From the NCBI GenBank assembly GCA_012959845.1, contig DUCL01000100.1, positions 12,573 through 26,619 on the forward strand: a DNA stretch of 14,047 nucleotides, written 5' to 3'. Below, one piece after another: positions 1 to 7,329 of this stretch. The first letter of the stretch is position 1. The number at the start of each line of letters is the position of its first letter. Source of the DNA: Candidatus Poseidoniales archaeon. Its GTDB lineage: Archaea > Thermoplasmatota > Poseidoniia > Poseidoniales > Poseidoniaceae. The notes below the pieces were generated by a model that did no database searches, was not told the DNA's origin, and saw nothing but the letters and a program-made list of their open reading frames with translations. The position numbers and the translations under genes are program-made.

Positions 1-2961
1 AAATTGTTCAACATCCATTGAAAGCAATGCTGGAGCAATAGTATCAAACTCAAATGTCAAATTGCTCACGCACTCATATCCAATACCTTGCCCCTTTAGA
101 GGCTCAAGAACAATTTCCAAATCAACAGAACTTATTCCGCTTGGAATTGAATATGGCAACGAAACAATTCCATTGACAACTAGAGATGAGGATGTTATTT
201 CCACGCCATTTTCAAGTAGTCTAACAATAGTTTGGCCAGACCGAGGAGATGGGCTCAAATATACTTCTTCAAAGCCAATTACCGCTTCAACAATAACTTG
301 CTGACCTGGGTTAAGGTATGGAGAAGATTCAACCGAATGCACGCCATCAGAAGTAACAACTGACCAAGATTTGAGTGTCACATCATTTTCAACACCTGCT
401 GAATTACCAAGTCCGAAATCCATGTTTGCTGGAATCATCGGCCCAGTTGGTGCTATCAAGAATACAGATACAGACAATGAAGGCTCATCATCCCATGATT
501 CTGGGAATTTGAATTTGTGTTCTAGTTGGACATATTGCCCTGCATCAATTACAGAAATTCTACCATCTGCGCCAGCATTTGTCCATAATAAATTAACACC
601 AGACATTGTGCATCCAGAGATGGTAGAGCCGGTCATGTTCAGTGAGGTAAATGGGCATCTGATTGAAGAAAATTGATTCTGCCCATTTATTTTCATCTCT
701 ACAGACCACCCATTTGACTTAGCATGAGACAAAGCATTAGAAACACCTAAATTAGAAAAATCAAAGACACTTTCGACTTCATACCATTCTACACTCGGAG
801 TGAATGTATCCACTACATTGCTGACTGAAAGCGAAACTGGAGTTACTGATGATTGTGAAGTTATTCCGTCAACTGTAAGCCTAATGGCTCCCGTGCTACT
901 CATCCTCACTGGCAATTTTACTTCTTTAACACCAGCACTGGGTACAATCGTTGTCAATTGGTTATTCAATGCTAATACTAAAGGATCGGTTGGAGAAAAT
1001 GATAGGTTAAGGTTGCTATCCCAAGGAGCAAAAATTCCACCCAGCATCACTTCAGCAGGAGATTCTGAAGAGCCCACTCTAATGGTGATCACTTTCATTG
1101 AAAAGTCACTACTTCCACCCAACGCATTATTCAAAGATGTTAATTCGTTGGTTGTTAGGCTAATTTGCCGACATTTCAGCAGGTCGGATAATGGCTTATT
1201 GATAATCGAATTACCCTCTACTGAAATTGTCGCATATGGGCTTTTCATCTCAACATCACTTGCTAGAGCAAATGAGAAATCAGATACGCCGGATACGGGC
1301 AATAATAATTCAAAGAAAGATGGTGCTGTTGGAATTGAATTGGAACTCATCCAGCCCGAACCGAATCTATGCACATCTTGTATTCCAAAACGACCATCAC
1401 CAGGATTATTCAGAGACCAATCGGAAATACCATCTAATCCCACATCTATTCTAAGTCCATCTGGAACAGAAGTATGTACTAATTCTACATCAAAAACATC
1501 AATATTGCATGTACCACTAGATGTGAATTTGAATTGAACCATGAATTCGGGTGTATTTAGAGAGTCACTTGTATCACTTGGCAATGTTGTCCATGACTGA
1601 CCACTATCTAATGTATATTGTAGTTCGCAACCCGCATTCATTACTGAATGGCTGGCAATAGCACCGAATCCAGACCTCATTCTATAGATTGGAGACAATA
1701 CATCTGATGTACCACTAATTGTACCTGGCGTCCAAGTAGCACCTTGCAATTGCCAATCGATTCTTATTGGATCGCCTTTGAAATCTTCATAGATGGCTCC
1801 ATCAAAATAAAATCCATTGATTATTGGTGCACTATTGCCTTGCCCTGTCCCCATATGAATTTTGATTCTAACCGATGGATACTTTTGCCAGTCAACCATT
1901 CCCAAATCCATACTCGTTGTTTCATAATGAGAATATTGGGGTATCAATTGGCCTGTAGAGGCATCCATTAAACTCCAATCAAACACTGAACCTGCTGGAA
2001 CGACTGCATCCATATACATCATTCCAAATGCTCTGTCCTCGCCCATTCCTAAAGAGAGAGGACTGAAAGGTTGCGATGTCCAATTTCCTTCACCGCCCGA
2101 TACTCCGCCGAGTGGTTCGATAACAACGTCATCGACATTCCATCCAGTATATGTGACGCTGGAATCAGTTCTTCCAATTCCAAATCTAACCTTGAAATCT
2201 GAGTTTCCAGAGATGTGAGTGGAAATATCATTTGTTACTTGATAGAATTGATTATCATTTACGTATGAACTCGAATAGATAGTGTTCCATGCGCCATTTG
2301 ATGTTTTAACTGCAACATATGCATGGTCCCAAGATGCCGATTCAACTCCTAATCTCTTCCAATATTTCAATTGCCAAGAGCCACTACATCCTGAACAATC
2401 AAATGTAGGGGAAGTAGCCCAATAGGTGGTGCCAATATTGTTAGGGTAATTTCCATTATATGTGTAAATTCCATCTGCGCCACTATGTACCTTGGGCGCA
2501 CTGAGGCCTGTATCAGCGCCATGAAGCCAACCTGTTCCAAAGGTCCAGCCTTGTTGACTTCCTTCAAAATCCCATTCAATACCTTGAGGTAAAATTGTCA
2601 ATGATGTACCGTTAACATCCATTCCATCATATACAGTTCCAGTTGCATAATCAGTTGATTCATCCCATGAAAAGGCGGTAGATGTTGTCAATGTTGCCGC
2701 TTCAACATTCAAATCAAGTGACTGGATTGCTTCTCCATCTGGAACTGAAATACTCACTTTCTGGTTTGAGCCATCAGGGAATGAGCCAACTGTTAACAAA
2801 GTACTTTGCCCAATCGGAGTTGATGCGGATTGGACTGATTGGTCAACTAATTGATTGTTTTCTGGATTGGAAACTAACCCTGCGAAAGAGGATACTAGGA
2901 ATATGAATACGAGGGAAATTGCCGCAGACCTATAACTAGCATCTGCTCCCATAATTCCCAT
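1..2961 (-). CDS. Giant secreted surface protein, N-terminal part (3' truncated by window edge)
   Basis: Reading the minus strand from the ATG at 2961 gives 987 codons with no stop down to base 1, so the C-terminus lies outside. An in-frame TGA just upstream (2967-2965) limits the start to 2961 or the ATG at 2952. The N-terminus looks like a signal peptide: short polar start with an Arg, then a hydrophobic stretch (AAISLVFIFLVSSFAGLV, about residues 14-31). About residues 126-284 resemble a MAM/concanavalin-A-like beta-sandwich, opening with GIEWDFEGSQQGW and closing with GWNVDDVVIEPL; it holds a close Cys pair (FDCSGCSG). The rest is Ser/Thr/Gly/Asn-rich, aromatic, apparently all-beta material with scattered Cys and no enzyme motif I recognise. 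Inferred role: extracellular or cell-surface adhesion, glycan binding or part of a surface protease/adhesin. It is divergent from rpiA across 72 bases. The missing C-terminus would show whether there is a surface-anchoring signal. Confident that it is coding and secreted; function is unknown. Confidence 0.85.
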   Translation of the reverse strand, partial: MGIMGADASYRSAAISLVFIFLVSSFAGLVSNPENNQLVDQSVQSASTPIGQSTLLTVGSFPDGSNQKVSISVPDGEAIQSLDLNVEAATLTTSTAFSWDESTDYATGTVYDGMDVNGTSLTILPQGIEWDFEGSQQGWTFGTGWLHGADTGLSAPKVHSGADGIYTYNGNYPNNIGTTYWATSPTFDCSGCSGSWQLKYWKRLGVESASWDHAYVAVKTSNGAWNTIYSSSYVNDNQFYQVTNDISTHISGNSDFKVRFGIGRTDSSVTYTGWNVDDVVIEPLGGVSGGEGNWTSQPFSPLSLGMGEDRAFGMMYMDAVVPAGSVFDWSLMDASTGQLIPQYSHYETTSMDLGMVDWQKYPSVRIKIHMGTGQGNSAPIINGFYFDGAIYEDFKGDPIRIDWQLQGATWTPGTISGTSDVLSPIYRMRSGFGAIASHSVMNAGCELQYTLDSGQSWTTLPSDTSDSLNTPEFMVQFKFTSSGTCNIDVFDVELVHTSVPDGLRIDVGLDGISDWSLNNPGDGRFGIQDVHRFGSGWMSSNSIPTAPSFFELLLPVSGVSDFSFALASDVEMKSPYATISVEGNSIINKPLSDLLKCRQISLTTNELTSLNNALGGSSDFSMKVITIRVGSSESPAEVMLGGIFAPWDSNLNLSFSPTDPLVLALNNQLTTIVPSAGVKEVKLPVRMSSTGAIRLTVDGITSQSSVTPVSLSVSNVVDTFTPSVEWYEVESVFDFSNLGVSNALSHAKSNGWSVEMKINGQNQFSSIRCPFTSLNMTGSTISGCTMSGVNLLWTNAGADGRISVIDAGQYVQLEHKFKFPESWDDEPSLSVSVFLIAPTGPMIPANMDFGLGNSAGVENDVTLKSWSVVTSDGVHSVESSPYLNPGQQVIVEAVIGFEEVYLSPSPRSGQTIVRLLENGVEITSSSLVVNGIVSLPYSIPSGISSVDLEIVLEPLKGQGIGYECVSNLTFEFDTIAPALLSMDVEQF

Positions 2962-3033
2962 ACATCAATACTAGACTGAAAAGACTTTTGACATCACATC
3001 GTGTAGAATAGCATTGGCTTTGAGAAAAGCATC

Positions 3034-3765
3034 ATGAACTATATCCAATACCCACTGCTCATGGCCGATGTTGAGCAACTGAAGAAAGAGGCTGGAATTG
3101 CGGCATGCTCATTCGTAAAAACTGGGATGAAAGTTGGTCTTGGAACTGGCTCAACTGTAAAGCATACCGTTATTGAATTAGGGCGGATGATTTCTGAAGA
3201 AGGTTTGCAGATCGTTGGCGTACCAACTTCTCTTGCAACTGAGAAACTGGCTTTAGAAGTTGGAATTCCACTAGTTGAATTATCCAGCATTGATGGATTG
3301 GATATCGTCATTGATGGAGCGGATGAATATGACCCTGATTTTCAACTTATCAAGGGTGGAGGGGCTGCATTAGTGCGAGAAAAAATAGTAGTGCAAGAAT
3401 CTTCAGCAATGGTTGTAGTTGCAGATGATAGAAAGAGGGTTGACGTTCTTGGAGCATTTCCCCTGCCAATTGAAATAACTCCATTTTCCAGCAGTGCTAC
3501 AATTCGTGCTTTGGCCAGATTACTAGATTGTAGAGTCAATTGTAGAATGGCAGGCGATAACCCTGTGGTTACCGATAATGGAAATCTAATCGCTGATGCA
3601 CATTGTGGACCAACTATTACCAATCCTGTAAAGATGGAGGCAGAAATACTGAACATTGCTGGAGTTGTGCAAGTTGGATTGTTCAACAATATGTGCGATG
3701 CAGTTGTTTTGGCTGGTGCTAATGGTGTGGAAACCCATATCAATCAAGTTGGAAGACTAGCTTGA
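3034..3765 (+). CDS. rpiA: Ribose-5-phosphate isomerase A
   Basis: Interconverts ribose 5-phosphate and ribulose 5-phosphate in the cytoplasm, supplying ribose for nucleotides. The 243-residue product shows the RpiA signatures in order: GLGTGST (35-41, phosphate/substrate loop), SLATEKLA (66-73), IDGADE (93-98), LIKGGGAALVREKI (105-118) and FPLPIEITPF. Catalytic residues known from E. coli (Asp81, Asp84, Lys94, Glu103) map with one constant offset to Asp94, Asp97, Lys107 and Glu116, so the enzyme should be active. The ATG at 3061 (MADVEQLKKEAG) is a credible alternative start, because the first nine residues of the longer form have no family counterpart; that would give 234 residues, close to the usual size. 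It stands alone: the giant surface protein diverges on its left and tRNA-Lys follows 69 bases after the stop. The stop codon lies inside the 9-base palindrome TTGATTCAA. Confidence 0.96.
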   Translation: MNYIQYPLLMADVEQLKKEAGIAACSFVKTGMKVGLGTGSTVKHTVIELGRMISEEGLQIVGVPTSLATEKLALEVGIPLVELSSIDGLDIVIDGADEYDPDFQLIKGGGAALVREKIVVQESSAMVVVADDRKRVDVLGAFPLPIEITPFSSSATIRALARLLDCRVNCRMAGDNPVVTDNGNLIADAHCGPTITNPVKMEAEILNIAGVVQVGLFNNMCDAVVLAGANGVETHINQVGRLA

Positions 3766-3805
3766 TTCAACTCCCTACACCACCAAACAAATTACACCGT
3801 CAATG

Positions 3806-3814
3806 GTTAAATAC
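3806..3814 (+). promoter_or_regulatory. TATA-like box for tRNA-Lys
   Basis: GTTAAATAC is the only strongly AT-rich element between rpiA and the tRNA. Its centre lies about 25 bases before the first base of tRNA-Lys, the expected position for an archaeal TBP site with a transcript starting at or just before the mature 5' end. Confidence 0.5.
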
Positions 3815-3834
3815 GGGTTGCAAGAGGGCGGCAT

Positions 3835-3911
3835 GGGCCTGTAGCTTAGTCAGGTAGAGCGATGGACTCTTAATCCATCGGTCGCGGGTTCGAACCCCGT
3901 CAGGCCCGCCA
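3835..3911 (+). tRNA. tRNA-Lys (anticodon CTT)
   Basis: A full cloverleaf can be folded by eye. The acceptor stem GGGCCTG pairs with CAGGCCC, followed by discriminator G at 3908 and an encoded CCA (3909-3911). The anticodon stem ATGGA/TCCAT encloses loop CTCTTAA, giving anticodon CTT (codon AAG, lysine). The T-arm has the standard TTCGAAC loop. No intron is visible. The encoded CCA contrasts with tRNA-Pro in the same window, which lacks it. Confidence 0.97.
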
Positions 3912-3941
3912 CAATAACCAACAAACAATTTGTGATACTAT

Positions 3942-4232
3942 TCACTTGTTGATTATTCCAATCACCAAATTAATGCTTACTGGACCAAAATTATGTGAAT
4001 CCTCACTGGCCAATGGGTCAGGATTATCCCCTTGGAGAAATATTTGTTCATCCATTAGCATTTTTTTAATCCTCTTCACAATAACGACATCAGACTTTAA
4101 TGGATGCTTCGATACTACTATATCACCAACTGTAAGATTATTCTTACTTACATCACTAGCAGTCAGTTTTTCACCATCACTAAATGTTGGCCACATTGAA
4201 TCACCACGAATAATGACGTGGAAATCAGACAT
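3942..4232 (-). CDS. sodX: Nickel superoxide dismutase maturation protease (S26 signal-peptidase-like)
   Basis: A 96-residue S26-family serine protease of the SodX type, which in known systems trims the NiSOD precursor so that the nickel-binding N-terminal His becomes residue 1. Visible motifs: RGDSMWPTFSDGE, with the presumed nucleophile Ser12; VVIVKRIKK, with the presumed general-base Lys53 of the Ser/Lys dyad; and the C-terminal box LQGDNPDPLASEDS...FGPV, characteristic of this family. There is no transmembrane anchor, consistent with cytoplasmic processing rather than secretion. I chose ATG 4232; an adjacent GTG at 4235 adds one residue. It begins 20 bases after the sodN stop on the same strand, so the two are almost certainly co-transcribed, and this partnership is the main reason for the specific assignment over a generic S26 peptidase. 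Its 3' end converges on tRNA-Lys. Confidence 0.9.
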   Translation of the reverse strand: MSDFHVIIRGDSMWPTFSDGEKLTASDVSKNNLTVGDIVVSKHPLKSDVVIVKRIKKMLMDEQIFLQGDNPDPLASEDSHNFGPVSINLVIGIINK

Positions 4233-4252
4233 CACTAATCCTCATTATTGAT

Positions 4253-4756
4253 TCAAGATGCACGAACCCAAGCGACTTCTCTTCCCTTTACTGCCCAGAA
4301 CATATTGTGGATTTCTTCAATTGCATCCATCAGTTCTTGTGCGTGAACTGCAGAAACTTCTACTTTACAAGCAGAACATAACTTTGCAGCCTTCCAAAAG
4401 GTATCGTGTAAGTTTGGGTTTGCTTCTAGATGAATTGGTTTGAAGAAGTCCGTCCATAAAACAAGTAATTCCGATTTGCACTTGTGACCTTCGTCTTCCT
4501 TGATAGCAGCATACCGGCTCATTGTGTTTAGGTAAGCGGCCATTGCAGATGCATTGGAAGTGTCTGGGCACTCGAGAGCGAGCATTTTGTTGGTCATTGA
4601 TTGTACTGCTTCTGCAGCGATTCTTGCACTTGCTGGGTCATAAACCCCACATGGTCCATCACAGTGTGCTTCGGCTTCAATAGTTGGCAACTCGGTAGTC
4701 ATTAAATGGGCTAAAACGACTTCGCTTAATGAAGATGCGCTTGCAAATGTTTGCAT
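4253..4756 (-). CDS. sodN: Nickel-type superoxide dismutase precursor
   Basis: Disproportionates superoxide to oxygen and hydrogen peroxide with a nickel centre. The diagnostic Ni-hook His-Cys-Asp-x-Pro-Cys-Gly-x-Tyr is seen as HCDGPCGVY at residues 31-39; cleavage before His31 would expose the amino terminus, His imidazole and Cys32/Cys36 thiolates as ligands. Downstream family features follow: DPASARIAAEAV, then LWTDFFKPIHLE and FWKAAKLCSACK. The 30-residue leader is longer than the roughly 14-residue propeptide of the Streptomyces enzyme; Met19 (ATG at 4702) would give a 12-residue leader and is a possible true start. Four extra cysteines (63, 93, 127, 130, the last two as CxxC) lie outside the hook. 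Mature length is about 137 residues, slightly above the classic 117. It sits 21 bases after arcC and 20 before sodX on the same strand. NiSOD is best known from marine bacteria and actinomycetes, so ancient acquisition by an archaeon is likely but is inference. Confidence 0.96.
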   Translation of the reverse strand: MQTFASASSLSEVVLAHLMTTELPTIEAEAHCDGPCGVYDPASARIAAEAVQSMTNKMLALECPDTSNASAMAAYLNTMSRYAAIKEDEGHKCKSELLVLWTDFFKPIHLEANPNLHDTFWKAAKLCSACKVEVSAVHAQELMDAIEEIHNMFWAVKGREVAWVRAS

Positions 4757-4777
4757 TTTGAAAATTGTTCTAATACA

Positions 4778-5692
4778 TTATTGATGAATTGTGGTGCCGG
4801 ATTCACCACGTAATGCCTTCATTGCATCACCTGGCTGACACAATATCACTTTACATTTTGGATTATGCAATGCTGCTTCCATCAAGCTTCCAATTTTTGG
4901 TGCCATTGAACCTTCTGGAAATTCATCCGCCGCGATGAATTGTTCACACTGGTCAATTGTTAATTCACTATGACTTACTTCATTTTCACTACCAAAACCT
5001 GTTTTCACACTATCAATCGCTGTTGAAATAATTAATGCATCTGCTTGTAATTCAATCGCTAATAATGATGAAAGGCGGTCTTTGTCGATAACTGCAGGAA
5101 CACCAACATAGTGATTTCCTTTTTTCACCACAGGAATACCTCCACCGCCACCACAGATGACAACCGCCTTCAGTTCAACCAATTTTTGAATCACTTGCAG
5201 GTCTAAGACCCGCATTGGAAGTGGACTGGCAACAACTCTTCTCGGACCTAAAATAGTCTCAGCAATATCCCAGTCAGCAGCCATTACCACATCACTAGAC
5301 AAGACTGGCCCTACGGGTTTTGTAGGATATTGAAACCCTTTATCTGCTCCATTGACCTCTACTCTTGTCAAAACTACTGCGGTTCTTTCTGGCCTCCTCC
5401 GCCTCATTAGAATTGAGTCTAGATTAATTGACAGAGAGTGACCTATCATACCTTGTGTCGCAGCAACCCAACTATCCATCTCTTGACTTTGCTCGACATC
5501 CATTGCTAGTAAATGGCCAACTTGTGGGCCATTACCATGGGTTAGGATTACACCCCAACCCCCCTCTAATAGATCTACGACATCACTCATCACTCTAGCA
5601 AGAACTTGCGAACTTTGTTGGACATTATCTCCTGAAGGAGATGAGAGAGCGTTGCCACCAATAGCATAGACCGCAATTTGCCGCATGGGCAT
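4778..5692 (-). CDS. arcC: Carbamate kinase
   Basis: Transfers phosphate between carbamoyl phosphate and ADP, making ATP plus carbamate (or the reverse), usually at the end of arginine, agmatine or purine degradation. Amino-acid-kinase-fold signatures appear in order: YAIGGNAL near the N-terminus, THGNGPQVG, VVICGGGGGIPVV, VIDKDRLSSLLA and GSMAPKI, all typical of ArcC. The open frame extends to an ATG at 5773 (331 residues), but the first 27 residues resemble nothing in the family. A start at ATG 5692 (MPMRQIAVYAIGGNAL) gives 304 residues, near the usual 310, and fits a TATA-like box about 33 bases upstream; ATG 5686 is equally possible. It is first in a minus-strand cluster with sodN and sodX, divergent from asnS. 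No ornithine carbamoyltransferase or deiminase gene is nearby, so the carbamoyl-phosphate source is not shown here. Confidence 0.93.
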   Translation of the reverse strand: MPMRQIAVYAIGGNALSSPSGDNVQQSSQVLARVMSDVVDLLEGGWGVILTHGNGPQVGHLLAMDVEQSQEMDSWVAATQGMIGHSLSINLDSILMRRRRPERTAVVLTRVEVNGADKGFQYPTKPVGPVLSSDVVMAADWDIAETILGPRRVVASPLPMRVLDLQVIQKLVELKAVVICGGGGGIPVVKKGNHYVGVPAVIDKDRLSSLLAIELQADALIISTAIDSVKTGFGSENEVSHSELTIDQCEQFIAADEFPEGSMAPKIGSLMEAALHNPKCKVILCQPGDAMKALRGESGTTIHQ

Positions 5693-5720
5693 AATTCTCA
5701 AGGCTCGGCTTTGACACTTT

Positions 5721-5730
5721 GCTATAGATG
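5721..5730 (-). promoter_or_regulatory. TATA-like box upstream of arcC
   Basis: On the minus strand this reads CATCTATAGC. Its centre is about 33 bases before the ATG at 5692, predicting a very short 5' leader, and it lies inside the longer reading frame from 5773. It therefore favours 5692 or 5686 as the true arcC start. Assigned by eye only. Confidence 0.35.
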
Positions 5731-5832
5731 ATGCAATTATTGTGTCATTATTGCACTGTATTTCACTTTCCATTGAGATTGTATTAGGGTGAACTTGAAT
5801 TACGATGCGATATAGGAAGAACCGGTGCGAAT

Positions 5833-7164
5833 ATGGTGAAGACCATCTTTATCGGCGATGTCCAAGCCGGAAAATATGACGGACAAGAAGTGGAATTAAT
5901 GGGCTGGGTAAAGCGTAGCCGTGGTTCCAATAAAATCCGTTTCATAGTATTACGAGATTCCACTGGCGTAATTCAATGCGTTGTCAAGAGAGATGCTGTT
6001 GGAGATGAACCTTTTGAGGATGCAAAAGGAGCACTTATTGAATCATCAATCAAAATCACAGGCATGATCAATGTCGATGAAAGAGCAGATGGAGGCCACG
6101 AAATGGTCGCAAGTTCTGTAGTCATAGTAGGTAGCGTAAATCCAGAAAGGCCTTTTCCAATCACAGAATCTGCTATGCAGGCTGCTGATGGAGGAGAAAC
6201 TGAATTTTTACTTGACAACCGTCATCTCTATCTTAGGACATCCAGAATGACGACGATGCTGCAGGTGCGCAGTACTGTATTTGGTGCAATTCATAACTAT
6301 TTTAGAGACTTGGATTTTACTGAATATCAGGCACCAAACTTTGTTGCTGGTGCGGTTGAAGGAGGTTCTACATTATTTGAGGTACCATACTTTGGAAGGA
6401 AAGTTTACCTGACACAATCATGGCAACTTTATGCAGAAGCTGCAATGCCAGCATTGGAAAGGTTGTACACGATTGCACCCTCTTTCCGAGCAGAAAAATC
6501 ACGCACTAGGAGACATTTGACAGAATTTTGGCATGCTGAAATGGAAGTTGCTTGGGCGACAAATGATGAAATAATGTCTCATGGAGAAGGTGTTGTTAGA
6601 AAGATTGCAAGCGATCTTATAGAGCACCGTTCAGATGAATTAGAGAGTATTGGACGCGACCTTGACCTAGTAGCAAGATATGCTGATAGCCCATATCCAA
6701 GAATGAGATATGATGAAGCGGTTGAAACATTACAAGGAATGGGAGTAGATATTGAATGGGGCCAAGACTTAGATTATTCAAAGGAGAAGGTATTGACTCA
6801 AGATTTTGAGGTTCCACACTTCCTTACACATTACCCAAAAATTGCAAAACCATTCTACCACAGAGTTGACCCTGATGAAGACAAATATGTTCTCTGTCAC
6901 GACTTGTTAGCCCCTGAAGGATATGGAGAAATTATTGGTGGAGGGGAAAGAACTTGGTCAGAACAAGAATTACTTGCTCGCCTCGATGAAGAAGGTACTG
7001 ATAAGGCTGCATACCAATTTTACATCGACACTAGGTCATATGGCGGCGTTCCTCATGGAGGTTTCGGACTTGGCGTTGATAGGGTTTGTTCATGGCTAAC
7101 AGGTGCAGACCATATCAGAGAAGTAATCCCATTCCCAAGAGATTCCAGAAGAGTTTCACCTTGA
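5833..7164 (+). CDS. asnS: Asparagine-tRNA ligase (archaeal type)
   Basis: Charges tRNA-Asn with asparagine; class IIb aminoacyl-tRNA synthetase of 443 residues, normal for the family. The N-terminal OB-fold anticodon-binding domain spans about residues 15-110 (VELMGWVKRSRGSNKIRFIV onward). The catalytic domain follows, with motif 2 as FRAEKSRTRRHLTEFWH (218 onward), APEGYGEIIGG near the C-terminus and motif 3 as GGFGLGVDR (409-417). I call AsnRS rather than AspRS because GAVEGGSTLFEVPYF and RAEKSRTRRHLTEFWH match, from memory, the archaeal AsnRS consensus; archaeal AspRS has TEGGTxLFP and RAExxxTxRHLNE instead. Having AsnRS implies direct charging rather than reliance on transamidation for Asn. 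The gene is divergent from arcC; a TATA-like GATATAGG lies about 20 bases before the ATG, a little closer than expected. The stop sits in the palindrome TTGATTCAA, which it shares with the convergent zinc-ribbon ORF. Confidence 0.95.
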   Translation: MVKTIFIGDVQAGKYDGQEVELMGWVKRSRGSNKIRFIVLRDSTGVIQCVVKRDAVGDEPFEDAKGALIESSIKITGMINVDERADGGHEMVASSVVIVGSVNPERPFPITESAMQAADGGETEFLLDNRHLYLRTSRMTTMLQVRSTVFGAIHNYFRDLDFTEYQAPNFVAGAVEGGSTLFEVPYFGRKVYLTQSWQLYAEAAMPALERLYTIAPSFRAEKSRTRRHLTEFWHAEMEVAWATNDEIMSHGEGVVRKIASDLIEHRSDELESIGRDLDLVARYADSPYPRMRYDEAVETLQGMGVDIEWGQDLDYSKEKVLTQDFEVPHFLTHYPKIAKPFYHRVDPDEDKYVLCHDLLAPEGYGEIIGGGERTWSEQELLARLDEEGTDKAAYQFYIDTRSYGGVPHGGFGLGVDRVCSWLTGADHIREVIPFPRDSRRVSP

Positions 7165-7165
7165 T

Positions 7166-7279
7166 TCAAATAAGTGGCTCCCCACAATCTGGGCAAGGCA
7201 TCCCTGGAATAAATGCGCCTAGCATAAATCCACAATGGATGCAGAAAGAAGAAATAAAAGTGTCACCAATGCCGTCCAT
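7166..7279 (-). CDS. 37-residue zinc-ribbon microprotein
   Basis: The minus strand from ATG 7279 to TGA 7168-7166 encodes 37 residues: a short lead, then CIHCG (Cys13, Cys16), a hydrophobic linker, CPDCGEPLI at the end (Cys29, Cys32). Two CxxC knuckles 12 residues apart are a classic rubredoxin-like zinc ribbon. An in-frame GTG three codons upstream is an alternative start; a TAA lies nine codons upstream of the ATG. It starts 50 bases after the HAD phosphatase stop on the same strand and its stop is one base from the convergent asnS stop, so the ORF exactly fills the gap, as expected for a real gene in this dense genome. Role unknown: candidates are a nucleic-acid or protein-interaction adaptor. 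No homologue recognised. It could be spurious, but two correctly spaced CxxC pairs in 37 residues are unlikely by chance. Confidence 0.7.
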   Translation of the reverse strand: MDGIGDTFISSFCIHCGFMLGAFIPGMPCPDCGEPLI

Positions 7280-7329
7280 GACAACCACTACAAAGTGACA
7301 AAGTTATCAATTCTTGCTACAATATCCCT

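Noticed and set aside
800..1537. 245-residue plus-strand open frame, with others at 62-304, 371-676 and 1744-1971
   Set aside because: They are antisense to a continuous 987-codon minus-strand frame with a signal peptide and a recognisable domain; their translations show no family features.
3342..3743. 133-residue minus-strand frame inside rpiA
   Set aside because: Shadow of rpiA, whose catalytic residues all map in the plus frame.
3924..3950. Hairpin between tRNA-Lys and sodX (AACAA...GTGA / TCAC...TTGTT with a 3-base bulge) as a terminator
   Set aside because: Weak AT-rich pairing that includes the sodX stop codon; archaeal termination does not rely on such hairpins, so chance is enough.
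5693..5773. N-terminal extension of carbamate kinase to ATG 5773
   Set aside because: No family counterpart in the extra 27 residues, and a TATA-like box lies within it.
5833..7164. Aspartyl-tRNA synthetase as the call
   Set aside because: The GAVEGGSTLF and RAEKSRTRRHLTEFWH boxes fit archaeal AsnRS better than AspRS.
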